A stretch of 38,431 nucleotides of DNA. Source: Verrucomicrobiota bacterium (GTDB lineage Bacteria; Verrucomicrobiota; Verrucomicrobiia; Verrucomicrobiales; Verrucomicrobiaceae). The first letter of the stretch is position 1. Each line of letters begins with the position of its first letter. The DNA lies in assembly GCA_026397715.1 (NCBI GenBank), contig JAPLUN010000246.1, positions 1 through 38,431 on the forward strand, read 5' to 3'. This document shows positions 17,266 through 26,773 of the stretch, in pieces. A program made the translations under genes and the position numbers. The notes under the pieces were generated by a model. It searched no databases. It was not told the origin of the DNA and saw only the letters and a list, made by a program, of their open reading frames with translations.

Positions 17266-17298
17266 TTTGCTGAGATGTCTGGATATGCCCTTCGTTAC
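17266..17298 (+). promoter_or_regulatory. Promoter-like module of the sulfatase 6-10 operon (copy c)
   Basis: TTTGCTGAGATGT, 13 bases, then TCGTTAC, 12 bp before the ATG at 17311. The bases after the -10-like box (ACTCG) also resemble copy a (ACGCG). It precedes a five-gene operon. Confidence 0.6.
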
Positions 17299-17310
17299 AC
17301 TCGTCGTACC

Positions 17311-19062
17311 ATGAAACGCTTTCTCTTTGTCTTCTACAGCATTCTCTGTGGGCTTGCTCAAGCCGCCGACAAACCCAACATCATCGTCATCTACACGGAT
17401 GATCACGGTTTTGCCGATCTCGGCATTCGTGGGGTGGAGAAGGATGTCAAGACGCCGCATCTCGATGCGCTGGCCCGTAGCGGCGTCATCGCCAATAACG
17501 GCTACAGCACCGCGCCGCAGTGCGTACCATCGCGCGGCGGATTGATGACGGGGAAGTTTCAGGGGCGCTTCAATCTGGATAACAACGGCTCCGCGCTGGA
17601 CGGCTTTAACAAGGAGACCACCATCGCCACGAGGCTGCAGAACGCGGGCTACACCACGGCGCAGTTTGGCAAGTGGCACCTCGGCCCGCAGAGCGAGATC
17701 ACAAAGCATGGCTTTAAGCATGTGTATTCGCAGCACGGACAGCAGAAGTTTCCGGCCAACATCACGCTGGAGGGCAAGGACAGGCCAATGGGTGACATGC
17801 CGTCGAAGGTGTATCACGTCGATGGCTGCGCGAAGGCCGCGGCATCGATCATTGAGCGCTACAAGGAGCAGCCCTTCTTTCTCTACATCGCCTTCCGCGC
17901 CCCGCACACGCCGTTGGATGCGCCGCAGTCGTATAAGGACCGCTTTCCCGGTGCGATGCCCGAGCGCCGCCGCGCCGCGCTGGGCATGCTGGCTGCGGTG
18001 GATGATGGCGTGGGCCTAGTCACAAGCACGCTGAAGAAAAACGGCCTCAGTGAAAAGACGCTGATCTTCTTCATCGGCGACAACGGCGCACCGCTCAAGA
18101 TTCACAAAACGGACTCGCCACTGGAAGGCGATGCGGGCGGCTGGGATGGCAGTCTGAACACGCCGCTCAATGGCGAAAAAGGCATGCTGGCCGAAGGCGG
18201 CATGCATGTGCCGTTTCTGATCGCATGGCCCGGTACGATTCCCGGTGGCCAGACCTATGAGCACTCCGTGAGCGCGCTGGATGTCGCCGCCACGGCAGCT
18301 GCTATGTCGGACATTTCTGTGAAGCCCGGCGATCTCGATGGCGTGAACTTGGTTCCTTATCTCAAAGGCGAGATCACCACGCCGCCGCACGAGGCGCTGA
18401 TGTGGCGGTGGATGGCTCAGAGCGCCATCCACGAGGGAAACTGGAAGCTCCTGCGCGGCGGTGAGCGTGAGTATCTCTATGATCTGGCCACCGATCTGGA
18501 GGAGAGGCACAACCTCGCCTCTCAGCATCCCGACATCGCCGCACGCCTGCGCACGAAACTCACGACTTGGTGCGCGGAACTCAATCCGCCAGGACTCGCA
18601 CTCGACCCGATGTCTCCCGTTTGGAATGATTATTTTGATTTCTACCTCGAAGGCAAACCCGCGCCGAAACCTGAGGCCGAACCCAACGCCAGCGCCACAC
18701 GCGGCTGGCTGGCCCGAGGGGGCAGCTTGATCGAAAAAGATGGAGTGCTCGTGCTCACGGCGGACAAAGGAGGCAAAGGCACCTTCATCACCCGCAGTCA
18801 GCTCAAACTCCCCGGTCCCGTCACAGCCAAGCTCATTTTCAAAACCGCTGCATCAGGCCAAGGGGCCATCGCCTGGCGCATGGATGGAGACAAAGACTTC
18901 CTCCCAGAGAACCGCGCGCCGTTTGAAGTGAAGGGCAATGATGACTGGCAGACGCGGGAAGTCCAAATCCCTGGCAAAGGCCGTGTCATTCACGTGCGGG
19001 TGCATCTGCCTCCTGGTTCTGCTGAGTTTCGTACTATTGAGCTACAACCTGCGTCCCGATGA
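17311..19062 (+). CDS. Secreted type I sulfatase 6 with a C-terminal accessory domain
   Basis: The protein has 583 residues, longer than most in the array. Signal peptide 1-19, metal strand IIVIYTDDHGFADLG, formylglycine motif CVPSR (71-75), GKWHLGPQSEITKHGF, FIGDNGAPLKIHKTDSPLEG and NGEKGMLAEGGMHVPFLI. After the catalytic core (to about residue 450) and a Pro-rich linker (APKPEAEPNASAT), residues 465-583 form an extra beta-rich domain (GWLARGGSLIEKDG, DDWQTREVQIPGKGR, VRVHLPPGSAEFRTIEL). This resembles the tail of sulfatase 10 and may bind carbohydrate. The start at 17311 opens the signal peptide. It heads a five-sulfatase operon behind promoter-like module c and overlaps the next gene by ATGA. 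Confidence 0.95.
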   Translation: MKRFLFVFYSILCGLAQAADKPNIIVIYTDDHGFADLGIRGVEKDVKTPHLDALARSGVIANNGYSTAPQCVPSRGGLMTGKFQGRFNLDNNGSALDGFNKETTIATRLQNAGYTTAQFGKWHLGPQSEITKHGFKHVYSQHGQQKFPANITLEGKDRPMGDMPSKVYHVDGCAKAAASIIERYKEQPFFLYIAFRAPHTPLDAPQSYKDRFPGAMPERRRAALGMLAAVDDGVGLVTSTLKKNGLSEKTLIFFIGDNGAPLKIHKTDSPLEGDAGGWDGSLNTPLNGEKGMLAEGGMHVPFLIAWPGTIPGGQTYEHSVSALDVAATAAAMSDISVKPGDLDGVNLVPYLKGEITTPPHEALMWRWMAQSAIHEGNWKLLRGGEREYLYDLATDLEERHNLASQHPDIAARLRTKLTTWCAELNPPGLALDPMSPVWNDYFDFYLEGKPAPKPEAEPNASATRGWLARGGSLIEKDGVLVLTADKGGKGTFITRSQLKLPGPVTAKLIFKTAASGQGAIAWRMDGDKDFLPENRAPFEVKGNDDWQTREVQIPGKGRVIHVRVHLPPGSAEFRTIELQPASR

Positions 19063-20504
19063 AAATGCGCATCTTACTGCTCTTTCTTTGCTCCCTTAGC
19101 GGCTCGGCCTTCGCGGAGCAGCCGAATGTCCTTCACATCCTCGCGGATGACATGGGATGGAACGCCTTGAGCTGTTATGGCAACAAGGATGTCTCTACAC
19201 CAAACCTGGATCGGCTCGCGGCGCAGGGCATTAAGTTCACCTCCGCGTATGCGGATGCGCAGTGCTCGCCGACACGCGCAGCGTTTTTGTCCGGTCAATA
19301 CGGAGCACGCACAGGAGTCTTCAAGGTGCTCAACGAGAAGGAGCCTTCACGGGCACCGATGCTTTCACCGGAGGCGAATGCAGCTCTCGCCCCGGAGGTT
19401 GCCACACTCGCGACAATCCTGAGAAAGGCGGGCTGCACGACCGGCATCAGCGGGAAGTGGCACATCGCCAACAACGCCTCCGTGGCACCTCTGTTAAAAC
19501 ATCGGGATGGTAAGTACTTCGACAGCTATGGCTTCGATTTTGCCGGTACGGCGAACGGCGGAGAGCATCACGAGGACAAAACCGTGACGGCCATCACCGA
19601 TGACATCATCCGTTTTATTGAGATGAACAAGGACAGGCCGTGGTTTGCCTTCGTCTCCCATTTCAGCCCACACACACCGCTGGAAGCACCCGAGGCGCTC
19701 ATCGCGAAGCATGTCGCCCGTGGTTTCAAACGAGCTGAGTCAAACGAAGGCAAGTCGACTGAGCGGCCCATCGCAAACTACCTTGCCATGCTGGAGCACC
19801 TGGACAACGAAGTGGGCCGTCTGATCGCGAAACTCGATGAGCTGAAGCTCCATGAGCGAACGGTTGTTGTCTTTACAAGTGACAATGGCGGGCTCGCGCG
19901 CGTGACGAAAAACACCCCGCTGCGTGAAGGCAAAGGAGCGCCGTATGAAGGCGGCATTCGTGTGCCGCTCATCGTGCGCTGGCCGGATAAGGTAAAAGCG
20001 GGAAGCACATGCGATGTGCCGGTGCATGCCGTCGATTTCTATCCCACGTATGCTGCGATCTCCGGGGCCACGCCGCCTGCGAAGCATCCGCTCGATGGAG
20101 AGAGCCTGCTGCCGCTGCTGGAGCAAACCGGATCCCTGAAGCGCACAACGCTGTACTGGCACATGCCCACCTACACCACCAACTACGGCCGCACGCCCTG
20201 CGCCGTCATCCGCGAGGGGGACTGGAAGCTCATCCACTGGTTTGGCGATTACCTGGACACGACCGGGTTCACACCCGACGACAAGCCTTATGGCAAACTG
20301 GTCATCGGCCCACGCACGGAACTTTACAACGTGCGCGAAGACATCAGTGAGACGCGCGATCTCGCCTCAGAGCGTCCGAAGAAGACCATGCATCTCACCA
20401 ACGCGTTGAATGCGTGGCTCAAACGTACCGGGGCAAAGCTTCCCAAAGAAAACCCCCGCTTCGATGAAAAACGGTGGTGGACGAGTGGCAGAGAGGCCAG
20501 GTGA
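19059..20504 (+). CDS. Secreted type I sulfatase 7
   Basis: The protein has 481 residues. Its ATG overlaps the stop of sulfatase 6 (ATGA, 19059-19062), indicating translational coupling. Signal peptide MKMRILLLFLCSLSGSAFA, metal strand VLHILADDMGWNALSCYG, formylglycine motif CSPTR (69-73), GKWHIANNASV in place of GKWHLG, FTSDNGGLARVTKNTP and REGKGAPYEGGIRVPLIV. The C-terminal part (YWHMPTYTTNYGRTPCAVIR) is like that of sulfatase 3, so it belongs to an arylsulfatase A-type branch. There is no obvious Lys-rich tail. It lies 16 bp upstream of sulfatase 8. Substrate unknown. Confidence 0.95.
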   Translation: MKMRILLLFLCSLSGSAFAEQPNVLHILADDMGWNALSCYGNKDVSTPNLDRLAAQGIKFTSAYADAQCSPTRAAFLSGQYGARTGVFKVLNEKEPSRAPMLSPEANAALAPEVATLATILRKAGCTTGISGKWHIANNASVAPLLKHRDGKYFDSYGFDFAGTANGGEHHEDKTVTAITDDIIRFIEMNKDRPWFAFVSHFSPHTPLEAPEALIAKHVARGFKRAESNEGKSTERPIANYLAMLEHLDNEVGRLIAKLDELKLHERTVVVFTSDNGGLARVTKNTPLREGKGAPYEGGIRVPLIVRWPDKVKAGSTCDVPVHAVDFYPTYAAISGATPPAKHPLDGESLLPLLEQTGSLKRTTLYWHMPTYTTNYGRTPCAVIREGDWKLIHWFGDYLDTTGFTPDDKPYGKLVIGPRTELYNVREDISETRDLASERPKKTMHLTNALNAWLKRTGAKLPKENPRFDEKRWWTSGREAR

Positions 20505-20520
20505 AATCAGCTCCAAACAC

Positions 20521-21906
20521 ATGAAACATATCTTTCTCCTTCTGTTTTTGGTGCTGGCGCTCGAACCCACATTGTTATCCGCAGCTAGGCCGGACATCGT
20601 CTTCCTGCTCGCCGATGATCTGGGCAATGCGGACGTCGGCTGGCATGGCAGCGACATCAGGACACCACATCTCGACAAGCTCGCGGCGGGCGGAGCAAAG
20701 CTGGAGCACTTCTATGTGCTGCCGGTGTGCACGCCGACGCGCGTAGCCTTCCTCACGGGGCGCTATCCGATCCGCTCAGGCATGCAGTTGAACGTGCTGC
20801 GGCAGCAGTCCAAATACGGCATGCCGCTGGAGGAGCGCACCGTTGCCAATGCGCTACACGATGAGGGCTACACCACGGCGATCTGCGGCAAGTGGCACGT
20901 CGGCCATTTTGACAAGGCGTACTGGCCGAATGCGCGCGGCTTTGATCACTCACTGGGCCATCTGGAGGGCATCGACTACTTCACGCACCACAACTACTTC
21001 AAAAACGGCGAGCTGGACTGGCGGCGCAATGGCGAGGATGTGGTTGAAGAAGGCTATGCGACAACCCTGGAAGCCAATGAAGCCGCCGCTGTGATCCGGC
21101 GACAACCGAAGGACAAGCCGCTCTTCCTTTATGTGCCCTTCACGGGCGTGCATGGGCCGCTGCAGGCACCCAGCAAGGAATCCGTGGCCGCGTATCGACC
21201 CGCGATGAACGAGCAGCGCGCCACTCTGGCCGCCACGATGACGGCGGTCGATGAATGCTGCGGCAGGATCTTTGCCGCACTCGATGAAACAGGCCGGCGG
21301 GAAAACACGCTTATCGTTTTCTGCAGTGACAATGGTGGGATGCCACCGGGGCGCAATCTGCCCTACCGGGCCTTCAAATCTTCGCTGTACGAAGGCGGCA
21401 TCCGCTCACCCGCACTGGCCGCGTGGCCGAGTCATATCAAGCCCGGAACCGTCATCACCGAACCGCTGCACATCGTCGATCTCTTCCCCACCTTTGTGAA
21501 GCTCGCGGGTGGCAGTCTGGAGCCAAAGCTGCCGCTTGATGGTCGCGATATCATGCCTGTGCTCATCGAAGGCAAACCCTCGCCGCACGAGGACATACTG
21601 CTCAATGCCATCACGGCGAATGACGGTGCCATCCGCATGGGCGACTGGAAGCTGATCCTCAATGGCAACGACGGCGTCACGCCGTCCGTCGATCTGGCCA
21701 CCGGCGAACGCAAAAAGGACGGCAGGAAGACAAAGAAAGAAAGGCGCAGCGAACCCAAGGCGGAACTCTTCAACCTGCGCGATGATCCCGGTGAAACCAA
21801 AGACCTCGCCGCCGCACAGCCCGAGAAAGTCAAAGAACTGCGGCAGCGCTATGATGGTTATTTGAAGGCGGCGGTGAAGCCCCTGCAGTTTCAAAGCAGG
21901 AAGTAA
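20521..21906 (+). CDS. Secreted type I sulfatase 8, arylsulfatase B-like
   Basis: The protein has 461 residues, with the start at 20521 (MKHIFLLLFLVLALEPTLLS) chosen for the signal peptide; in-frame codons upstream lie inside sulfatase 7. The metal strand is LLADDLGNADVG and the formylglycine motif CTPTR (70-74). GKWHVGHFDKAYWPNARGFD, FCSDNGGMPPGRNLP and KSSLYEGGIRSPALAAWPS follow. It parallels sulfatase 5 throughout, including a charged insert (ERKKDGRKTKKERRSEPK, near residue 400) before the last LFNLRDDPGETKDLA. The two are probably paralogues from different operons. It is followed 4 bp later by sulfatase 9. Confidence 0.95.
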   Translation: MKHIFLLLFLVLALEPTLLSAARPDIVFLLADDLGNADVGWHGSDIRTPHLDKLAAGGAKLEHFYVLPVCTPTRVAFLTGRYPIRSGMQLNVLRQQSKYGMPLEERTVANALHDEGYTTAICGKWHVGHFDKAYWPNARGFDHSLGHLEGIDYFTHHNYFKNGELDWRRNGEDVVEEGYATTLEANEAAAVIRRQPKDKPLFLYVPFTGVHGPLQAPSKESVAAYRPAMNEQRATLAATMTAVDECCGRIFAALDETGRRENTLIVFCSDNGGMPPGRNLPYRAFKSSLYEGGIRSPALAAWPSHIKPGTVITEPLHIVDLFPTFVKLAGGSLEPKLPLDGRDIMPVLIEGKPSPHEDILLNAITANDGAIRMGDWKLILNGNDGVTPSVDLATGERKKDGRKTKKERRSEPKAELFNLRDDPGETKDLAAAQPEKVKELRQRYDGYLKAAVKPLQFQSRK

Positions 21907-21910
21907 ATCC

Positions 21911-23305
21911 ATGAACCGGTTTCTGCTCATCCTTCTTTTACTGAACGCGTCACTCCATGCGTCGCAGCCGAATGTGCTCTTCATTATCGTCGATGATCTG
22001 ACGACCACACTCTCCTGCTACGGCAACACGCATGTCCATACGCCTGCCATAGACTCGCTGGCGGCACGCGGTGTGCGATTTGACCATGCCTACACGCAGT
22101 TTGCGCTGTGCAATCCCTCCCGCTGCTCGTTCCTGACTAGCTGCTATCCGGAGAAAACGGGCGTGATGGATCTCAAGACGAGCCTGCGTAAGGCGCTGCC
22201 GGATGTGGTGACACTGCCGCAGCATTTCAAAGATCACGGCTACACCACAGGGCGTGTCGGCAAGGTCTTCCATGTGGCTGATCCGAAGACGAAGCTGGAT
22301 GTGGAACTTGGCCCCGCCCTGCACAAAGACAGCGAAATCCTCGTCGAAGCCAAGGCTGCCAACGACCCTGATGACAAGCCGCGCGCGAAGGCCAAGGGCG
22401 AAGGCTACAACCGCACTTTCGCTGCTTCAGCGCGGCCGGCCGCCGATTTCACGGACTACCAGATCGCCGATGATGCCATGGCCACACTCGATGGATTCAA
22501 GACGAAGCCGTTCTTTCTTGCCGTCGGCTTCATCCGGCCACACACGCCCTATGTGGCGCCGAAAGCATTCTTTGGGGCCATCGACAAGACCCAGCTCACA
22601 CTGCCGCCGTTCTATCGCGCAGGCGGCGAAGTGCTCACGCACCTGCCCAAATCATCGATGCGGCCCAACAACAACGTTTTTCGCTATGTGGACCCGACGC
22701 AGGACGAAGCCCGTGATGCGCTGCAGGCCTACCTTGCCGCTACATCTTTTGTGGATTCGCAGATCGGCCGTGTGCTGGCCAGGCTCGAGGAACTAAAACT
22801 CACGGATAACACCGTCGTCGTCGTCACCGGCGACCATGGCTATCAGCTTGGGGAGCATGGCCTGTGGGCGAAGCAGACGTTGTTTGAAGGTGCGAATCAC
22901 GTCCCGCTGCTCATCGCCGCGCCCGGCGTGAAGCCCGGATCACGTGCGGGACTTGTGGAACAGATCGACATCTACCCGACACTCTGCGATCTCGCCGGAC
23001 TGCCAAAGCCCAAGCATCTTCAAGGGCGCAGTCTTAAACCCATGCTCGATGATTCCGCAGCGAAAGGCCGCCAGATTGCCATCAGCACGATGGTGGCTCC
23101 GCACACGAAGCTGACCGGCCACAGCGTGCGCACGGATGCCTTCCGCTACATTGTCTGGGAGCAAAACGGCGGCGAACTGCTCTACGACCTCCGCTCCGAT
23201 CCCGACGAACTTCACAACCTCGTTGCTCAACCTGCGCAGGCTGAGCGTATGAACCGCATGCGCGAGCGACTCGCAGCACATTTGAAAGCCGTCTCTGCAC
23301 CATGA
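21911..23305 (+). CDS. Secreted type I sulfatase 9, iduronate-2-sulfatase-like
   Basis: The protein has 464 residues. Signal peptide [17 protein letters not shown], metal strand [17 protein letters not shown], formylglycine motif CNPSR (67-71), [14 protein letters not shown] and [35 protein letters not shown] and GKVFH are hallmarks of the iduronate-2-sulfatase/choline-sulfatase branch, as in sulfatase 11. In animals this branch removes 2-O-sulfate from iduronate. A GH39-like enzyme in the same region makes a uronate-containing glycan plausible, but this is inference. It ends with an ATGA overlap into sulfatase 10. Confidence 0.95.
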   Translation: MNRFLLILLLLNASLHASQPNVLFIIVDDLTTTLSCYGNTHVHTPAIDSLAARGVRFDHAYTQFALCNPSRCSFLTSCYPEKTGVMDLKTSLRKALPDVVTLPQHFKDHGYTTGRVGKVFHVADPKTKLDVELGPALHKDSEILVEAKAANDPDDKPRAKAKGEGYNRTFAASARPAADFTDYQIADDAMATLDGFKTKPFFLAVGFIRPHTPYVAPKAFFGAIDKTQLTLPPFYRAGGEVLTHLPKSSMRPNNNVFRYVDPTQDEARDALQAYLAATSFVDSQIGRVLARLEELKLTDNTVVVVTGDHGYQLGEHGLWAKQTLFEGANHVPLLIAAPGVKPGSRAGLVEQIDIYPTLCDLAGLPKPKHLQGRSLKPMLDDSAAKGRQIAISTMVAPHTKLTGHSVRTDAFRYIVWEQNGGELLYDLRSDPDELHNLVAQPAQAERMNRMRERLAAHLKAVSAP

Positions 23306-25194
23306 AGCTTTTTCTCCTCACCACATTCCTTTCCCTGTTCGCCGTTCTGCCAGCGTCATTTTCGGCGCAACCGAATGTGATCATCATCCTGGCCGATGAC
23401 CTCGGCTGGAGTGACACGACGCTCTACGGCACCACGAAGTTTTACCAGACACCGAATGTCGAGCGTCTGGCGAAGCGCGGCATGACGTTCACGCGGGCGT
23501 ATTCAGCGAGTCCACTTTGTTCACCCACGCGTTCGGCGCTTCTCACGGGACTGAGTCCGGCACGCACGGGCATCACCGTGCCCAACTGCCATATGCCGCA
23601 GGTGGTGCTGGAGGCGACGGTGGCCAAGAAGGGACCGCCGAATCAGAAGGTGGTGCAGCCGGGGCCGCCGACACGATTGAAGACCGAATACCGCACGCTG
23701 GCGGAAACGCTGCACGATGCGGGCTATGCCACGGGGCATTTTGGCAAATGGCATCTTGGCCCGGAACCTTTCTCCCCTTTGCAGCAGGGGTTTGATGTCG
23801 ATGTGCCGCATCATCCGGGACCAGGACCGGCTGGCAGCTACGTGGCACCATGGAAGTTTGCGGATTTTGACGCGGACCCAGACGTGCCGGACCAGCACAT
23901 CGAAGACCGCATGGCGAAGGAGGCGGTGAAGTTCATGGAGCAGCACAAGGGTGGGCCGTTTTACCTGAACTACTGGATGTTCAGCGTGCACGCGCCGTTT
24001 GATGCGAAGAAGGCGCTCATTGAGAAGTATCGAGCCCGCGTGAATCCCGCTGATCCGCAGCACAGCCCGACGTATGCCGCGATGGTCGAGAGCATGGACG
24101 ATGCCGTCGGCACGCTGCTGGATACACTCGATCGACTCAAGATCGCGGACAACACCATCATCATTTTCACCGCTGACAATGGCGGTAACATGTACGACAA
24201 AGTGGACGATACGACGCCCACCAGCAACGTGCCGCTGCGCGGTGGCAAGGCCTGTTTGTTTGAAGGTGGTACGCGTGTGCCGGGCATTGTCGTCTGGCCT
24301 GGCATCACCAAGACAGGGACACGCAGCGATGCGCTGGTGCAGAGTGAGGATTATTATCCCACACTGCTCGAAGGTCTGTCGCTCAAGTCAGCACCTGAGC
24401 AGCGCTTTGACGGCAGCAGCATTTTGACTGCGCTGAAAGGCGGCGATCTGCCGGGCAAGGCGATCTTTCAGTACTTCCCACACTACGGCACTGTGCCGGA
24501 CTGGCTGCCACCTGCGGTGTCTGTGCATCGCGATGACTGGAAGCTCATCCGCATTTTTCACGGGGGTGAGAAGGGCGCGCATCGCCATTTGCTATTCAAT
24601 TTGAAGAACGATCTCGGCGAGAAGAACAATCTCGCCGAGCAGAAGCCCGAACTCGTGGCGGAGCTGGACGCGCTGATTGAAACCTATCTCAAGGACACGC
24701 ATGCCGTGGTGCCGGTGGTGAATCCGGCTTTTGATCCCAAGCAATACCATCCTGAACTTGAGGGCAAACAGCAGCCGAAGACCAAGACGAAAGCACCGGC
24801 CAAAGATGACAGCGATCCCGCCCTGCAAGGCTGGAAGGCCCGCGACTGCAAGGCGACTGTCAAAGACAGCATCGTGCGTGTGACGAACATTGGCTTTGAA
24901 TGCTTCCTCGGCTTCGGTGCCGGCAAGCACAGTGGCCCCAGTACCGCGACCTTCCGCATCAAGGCCAAACCGGGCACCTCTCACTTCGACTGGCTTCCCG
25001 GAGGTGGCAAAGCTCAACGCGTCTCCTTCACTCTGAAGGGTGACGACTGGCAGGAGATCACTGTTCAAATCCCCGCCACGGGTCCGCTGGGCATCGTGCG
25101 TCTTTATCTGCCCATGCAGGAGCAGCCTGTCGAGATTGATTGGATCGAGCTTAGATCCGAGAACGAAAGCACGGTAACGCGGACGGAGTTTTGA
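23302..25194 (+). CDS. Secreted type I sulfatase 10 with a C-terminal accessory domain
   Basis: With 630 residues this is the longest sulfatase in the window. Its ATG overlaps the stop of sulfatase 9. Signal peptide to about residue 22, metal strand [18 protein letters not shown], formylglycine motif CSPTR (73-77), [33 protein letters not shown] and [16 protein letters not shown] Pro/Gly-rich loop ([10 protein letters not shown] and [10 protein letters not shown]) is unusual. After a Lys/Thr-rich linker ([12 protein letters not shown]), residues 508 to ~618 form an extra beta-rich domain ([49 protein letters not shown]). This resembles the tail of sulfatase 6. It is the last gene of the operon. 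Confidence 0.95.
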   Translation: MKLFLLTTFLSLFAVLPASFSAQPNVIIILADDLGWSDTTLYGTTKFYQTPNVERLAKRGMTFTRAYSASPLCSPTRSALLTGLSPARTGITVPNCHMPQVVLEATVAKKGPPNQKVVQPGPPTRLKTEYRTLAETLHDAGYATGHFGKWHLGPEPFSPLQQGFDVDVPHHPGPGPAGSYVAPWKFADFDADPDVPDQHIEDRMAKEAVKFMEQHKGGPFYLNYWMFSVHAPFDAKKALIEKYRARVNPADPQHSPTYAAMVESMDDAVGTLLDTLDRLKIADNTIIIFTADNGGNMYDKVDDTTPTSNVPLRGGKACLFEGGTRVPGIVVWPGITKTGTRSDALVQSEDYYPTLLEGLSLKSAPEQRFDGSSILTALKGGDLPGKAIFQYFPHYGTVPDWLPPAVSVHRDDWKLIRIFHGGEKGAHRHLLFNLKNDLGEKNNLAEQKPELVAELDALIETYLKDTHAVVPVVNPAFDPKQYHPELEGKQQPKTKTKAPAKDDSDPALQGWKARDCKATVKDSIVRVTNIGFECFLGFGAGKHSGPSTATFRIKAKPGTSHFDWLPGGGKAQRVSFTLKGDDWQEITVQIPATGPLGIVRLYLPMQEQPVEIDWIELRSENESTVTRTEF

Positions 25195-25237
25195 ATGAAA
25201 TGGTTGCCCCTGCACCACTCAAAGATCAAAATACGAC

Positions 25238-25807
25238 ATGGGCCTCGATAGCGTTGAACTTGTGATGGCATTCGAGGAGGTTTTTCAGATTTCGATCTCG
25301 GATCAGGAAGCTGAAAAGATGCGCACTCCTCGCGACGTGATCGATTGCATCACTGCAAAGTTGGATGCGAAGGTGGGAGGTCCCGCCGTCGTGATTCGGG
25401 CTAAAGACGAGACTGCATGGGTGCAACTAACCCATGCTCTGCAAGGGTTGGGCGTCGTGGATGGTGAGGGCACAAGAGATCAAAAACTTGATGAAGTGTT
25501 TGCTGATCGAAGCTTGCGCCAGCAGCAGTGGCGGCAGCTTAAAGAACAGCTCGATGTCAAAGCATGGCCACGTCTTCGATGGTTCGGGCTGAGCACGGAC
25601 TTTCCCTCTAACCTCAAAACACTCGGGGACCTGTCTGACTGGATGTCGCATCATCATCTGCTGCGTCTCACCGACGATGAGCGCCAGACTTTGACACGGG
25701 GAGACATCGCCTTGCTCGTTAAACACATCATTCTCGATCAGCTTGGGCTGCAGGAAAAAAAATACGGCGAGGACAAAAGGTTTGTCGAAGACCTGGGGTT
25801 GGATTGA
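25238..25807 (+). CDS. Acyl carrier-like protein with permuted halves
   Basis: The protein has 189 residues and no signal peptide. It starts with what is normally the second half of an acyl carrier protein: MGLDSVELVMAFEEVFQI carries the phosphopantetheine Ser5 (DSVEL) and continues into TPRDVIDCI, the helix-4 region. It ends with the normal first half (VKHIILDQLGL, then KYGEDKRFVEDLGLD) and stops where the Ser should follow. Between them, about 100 residues contain LRQQQWRQLKEQLDV and LKTLGDLSDWM, which I cannot place. In-frame codons upstream of the ATG reach a stop at 25196 without any ACP first half. It is either a permuted carrier protein or what remains of a tandem ACP gene. No synthase or thioesterase is nearby. 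Confidence 0.75.
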   Translation: MGLDSVELVMAFEEVFQISISDQEAEKMRTPRDVIDCITAKLDAKVGGPAVVIRAKDETAWVQLTHALQGLGVVDGEGTRDQKLDEVFADRSLRQQQWRQLKEQLDVKAWPRLRWFGLSTDFPSNLKTLGDLSDWMSHHHLLRLTDDERQTLTRGDIALLVKHIILDQLGLQEKKYGEDKRFVEDLGLD

Positions 25808-25894
25808 ATTCCGTGCAGGCCATCATGCAAAAAAACAGCACTGAACTTTGAAACGGCTCCTTGCGCCTGAGCAGTCGGAGTGAATCATTCGCCA

Positions 25895-26773
25895 ATGAAA
25901 CACTTGCTGCTGCCGCTTCTTCTTGCCCTCGCCAGTTGTACCACTCCGCAGTCCGGCGGCACGTCGGTGAGTCTGCCGCCGTCTTCCTGGGGCCTGCCGC
26001 AGATCATCAATGTCTCGGCTTATGATCCAAAGGAGAAGCAGCGGGCAGGTCAGGGCTACTCGGAGCACGATGTTTCGGCGCTGCGGGCGAACGGAGCCAG
26101 CGGATTGATCGCGCGGGCGGGCAAGGGCGGGAATCTGGATGAGAAGTGCGGGAACTTCCTCGCCGCAGCGGATCGCGCCGGGATGCTGCCGGGAGTTTAC
26201 TACCGTCTGCAAAATCATGTGGATGCGGTGGCGCAGGCGGATCAATTCTGTGCACGCGCGCATTCGCTGGCACGGGGCCGCGCATGGAATGCACCGGCAC
26301 TGCTGCTGTGCGCTGACTTTGATGCGAAGTCGCGCCTCTCCGACATCCTGCGTTTCATTGACCGCGTGGAATCACGCACGGGTGTTGTTCCCGTGGCGTA
26401 TCTGGAAAACAGTACCCACATGAAGCGGCTCCTCAGCAGCGCGGACCCGGCCACCAAAGCCAAGCTGCGCCGCATGCCCTACTGGCTGGCGCTGTATTCC
26501 CACGATGGTGGTGCGGGGCCGGATTATCCGGCGCCGGGACATCCGCGTGGGCTGCTGCATCAATACCAGGTGTGGTCTGACTGGACGCTGTGGCAATATG
26601 GTGGCGTGGAGTGGTCTCATGGCCGCTCCCAGCCTAAAGTTTACAGCCACGGCATGCACCGCAACAGCCTCTACTTCGGCAACCTCGACCGCCCGGTGGA
26701 GCGCAATGTGTTCAATGGCTCGCACGCTTCGCTCCAGTCTTTCTGGCAGCAGCATGGCCTGCCGCTGCATTGA
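25895..26773 (+). CDS. GH25-like (lysozyme-type) lipoprotein
   Basis: The protein has 292 residues. The start at 25895 (MKHLLLPLLLALASC) gives a perfect lipobox, L12-A13-S14-C15, so it is probably anchored to a membrane as a lipoprotein. The barrel resembles GH25 muramidases: INVSAYDP in place of DVSxYQG, GLIARAGKGG, AADRAGMLPGVYYRL, VESRTGVVPVAYLEN, YWLALYSHDGG and WTLWQYGGVEWSHG. The strand that normally carries the catalytic D-x-E reads CADFDAKSRL, so the Glu appears to be Asp and activity may be altered or lost. Its stop codon abuts that of the converging LysR gene (TGATCA, 26771-26776). Confidence 0.75.
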   Translation: MKHLLLPLLLALASCTTPQSGGTSVSLPPSSWGLPQIINVSAYDPKEKQRAGQGYSEHDVSALRANGASGLIARAGKGGNLDEKCGNFLAAADRAGMLPGVYYRLQNHVDAVAQADQFCARAHSLARGRAWNAPALLLCADFDAKSRLSDILRFIDRVESRTGVVPVAYLENSTHMKRLLSSADPATKAKLRRMPYWLALYSHDGGAGPDYPAPGHPRGLLHQYQVWSDWTLWQYGGVEWSHGRSQPKVYSHGMHRNSLYFGNLDRPVERNVFNGSHASLQSFWQQHGLPLH

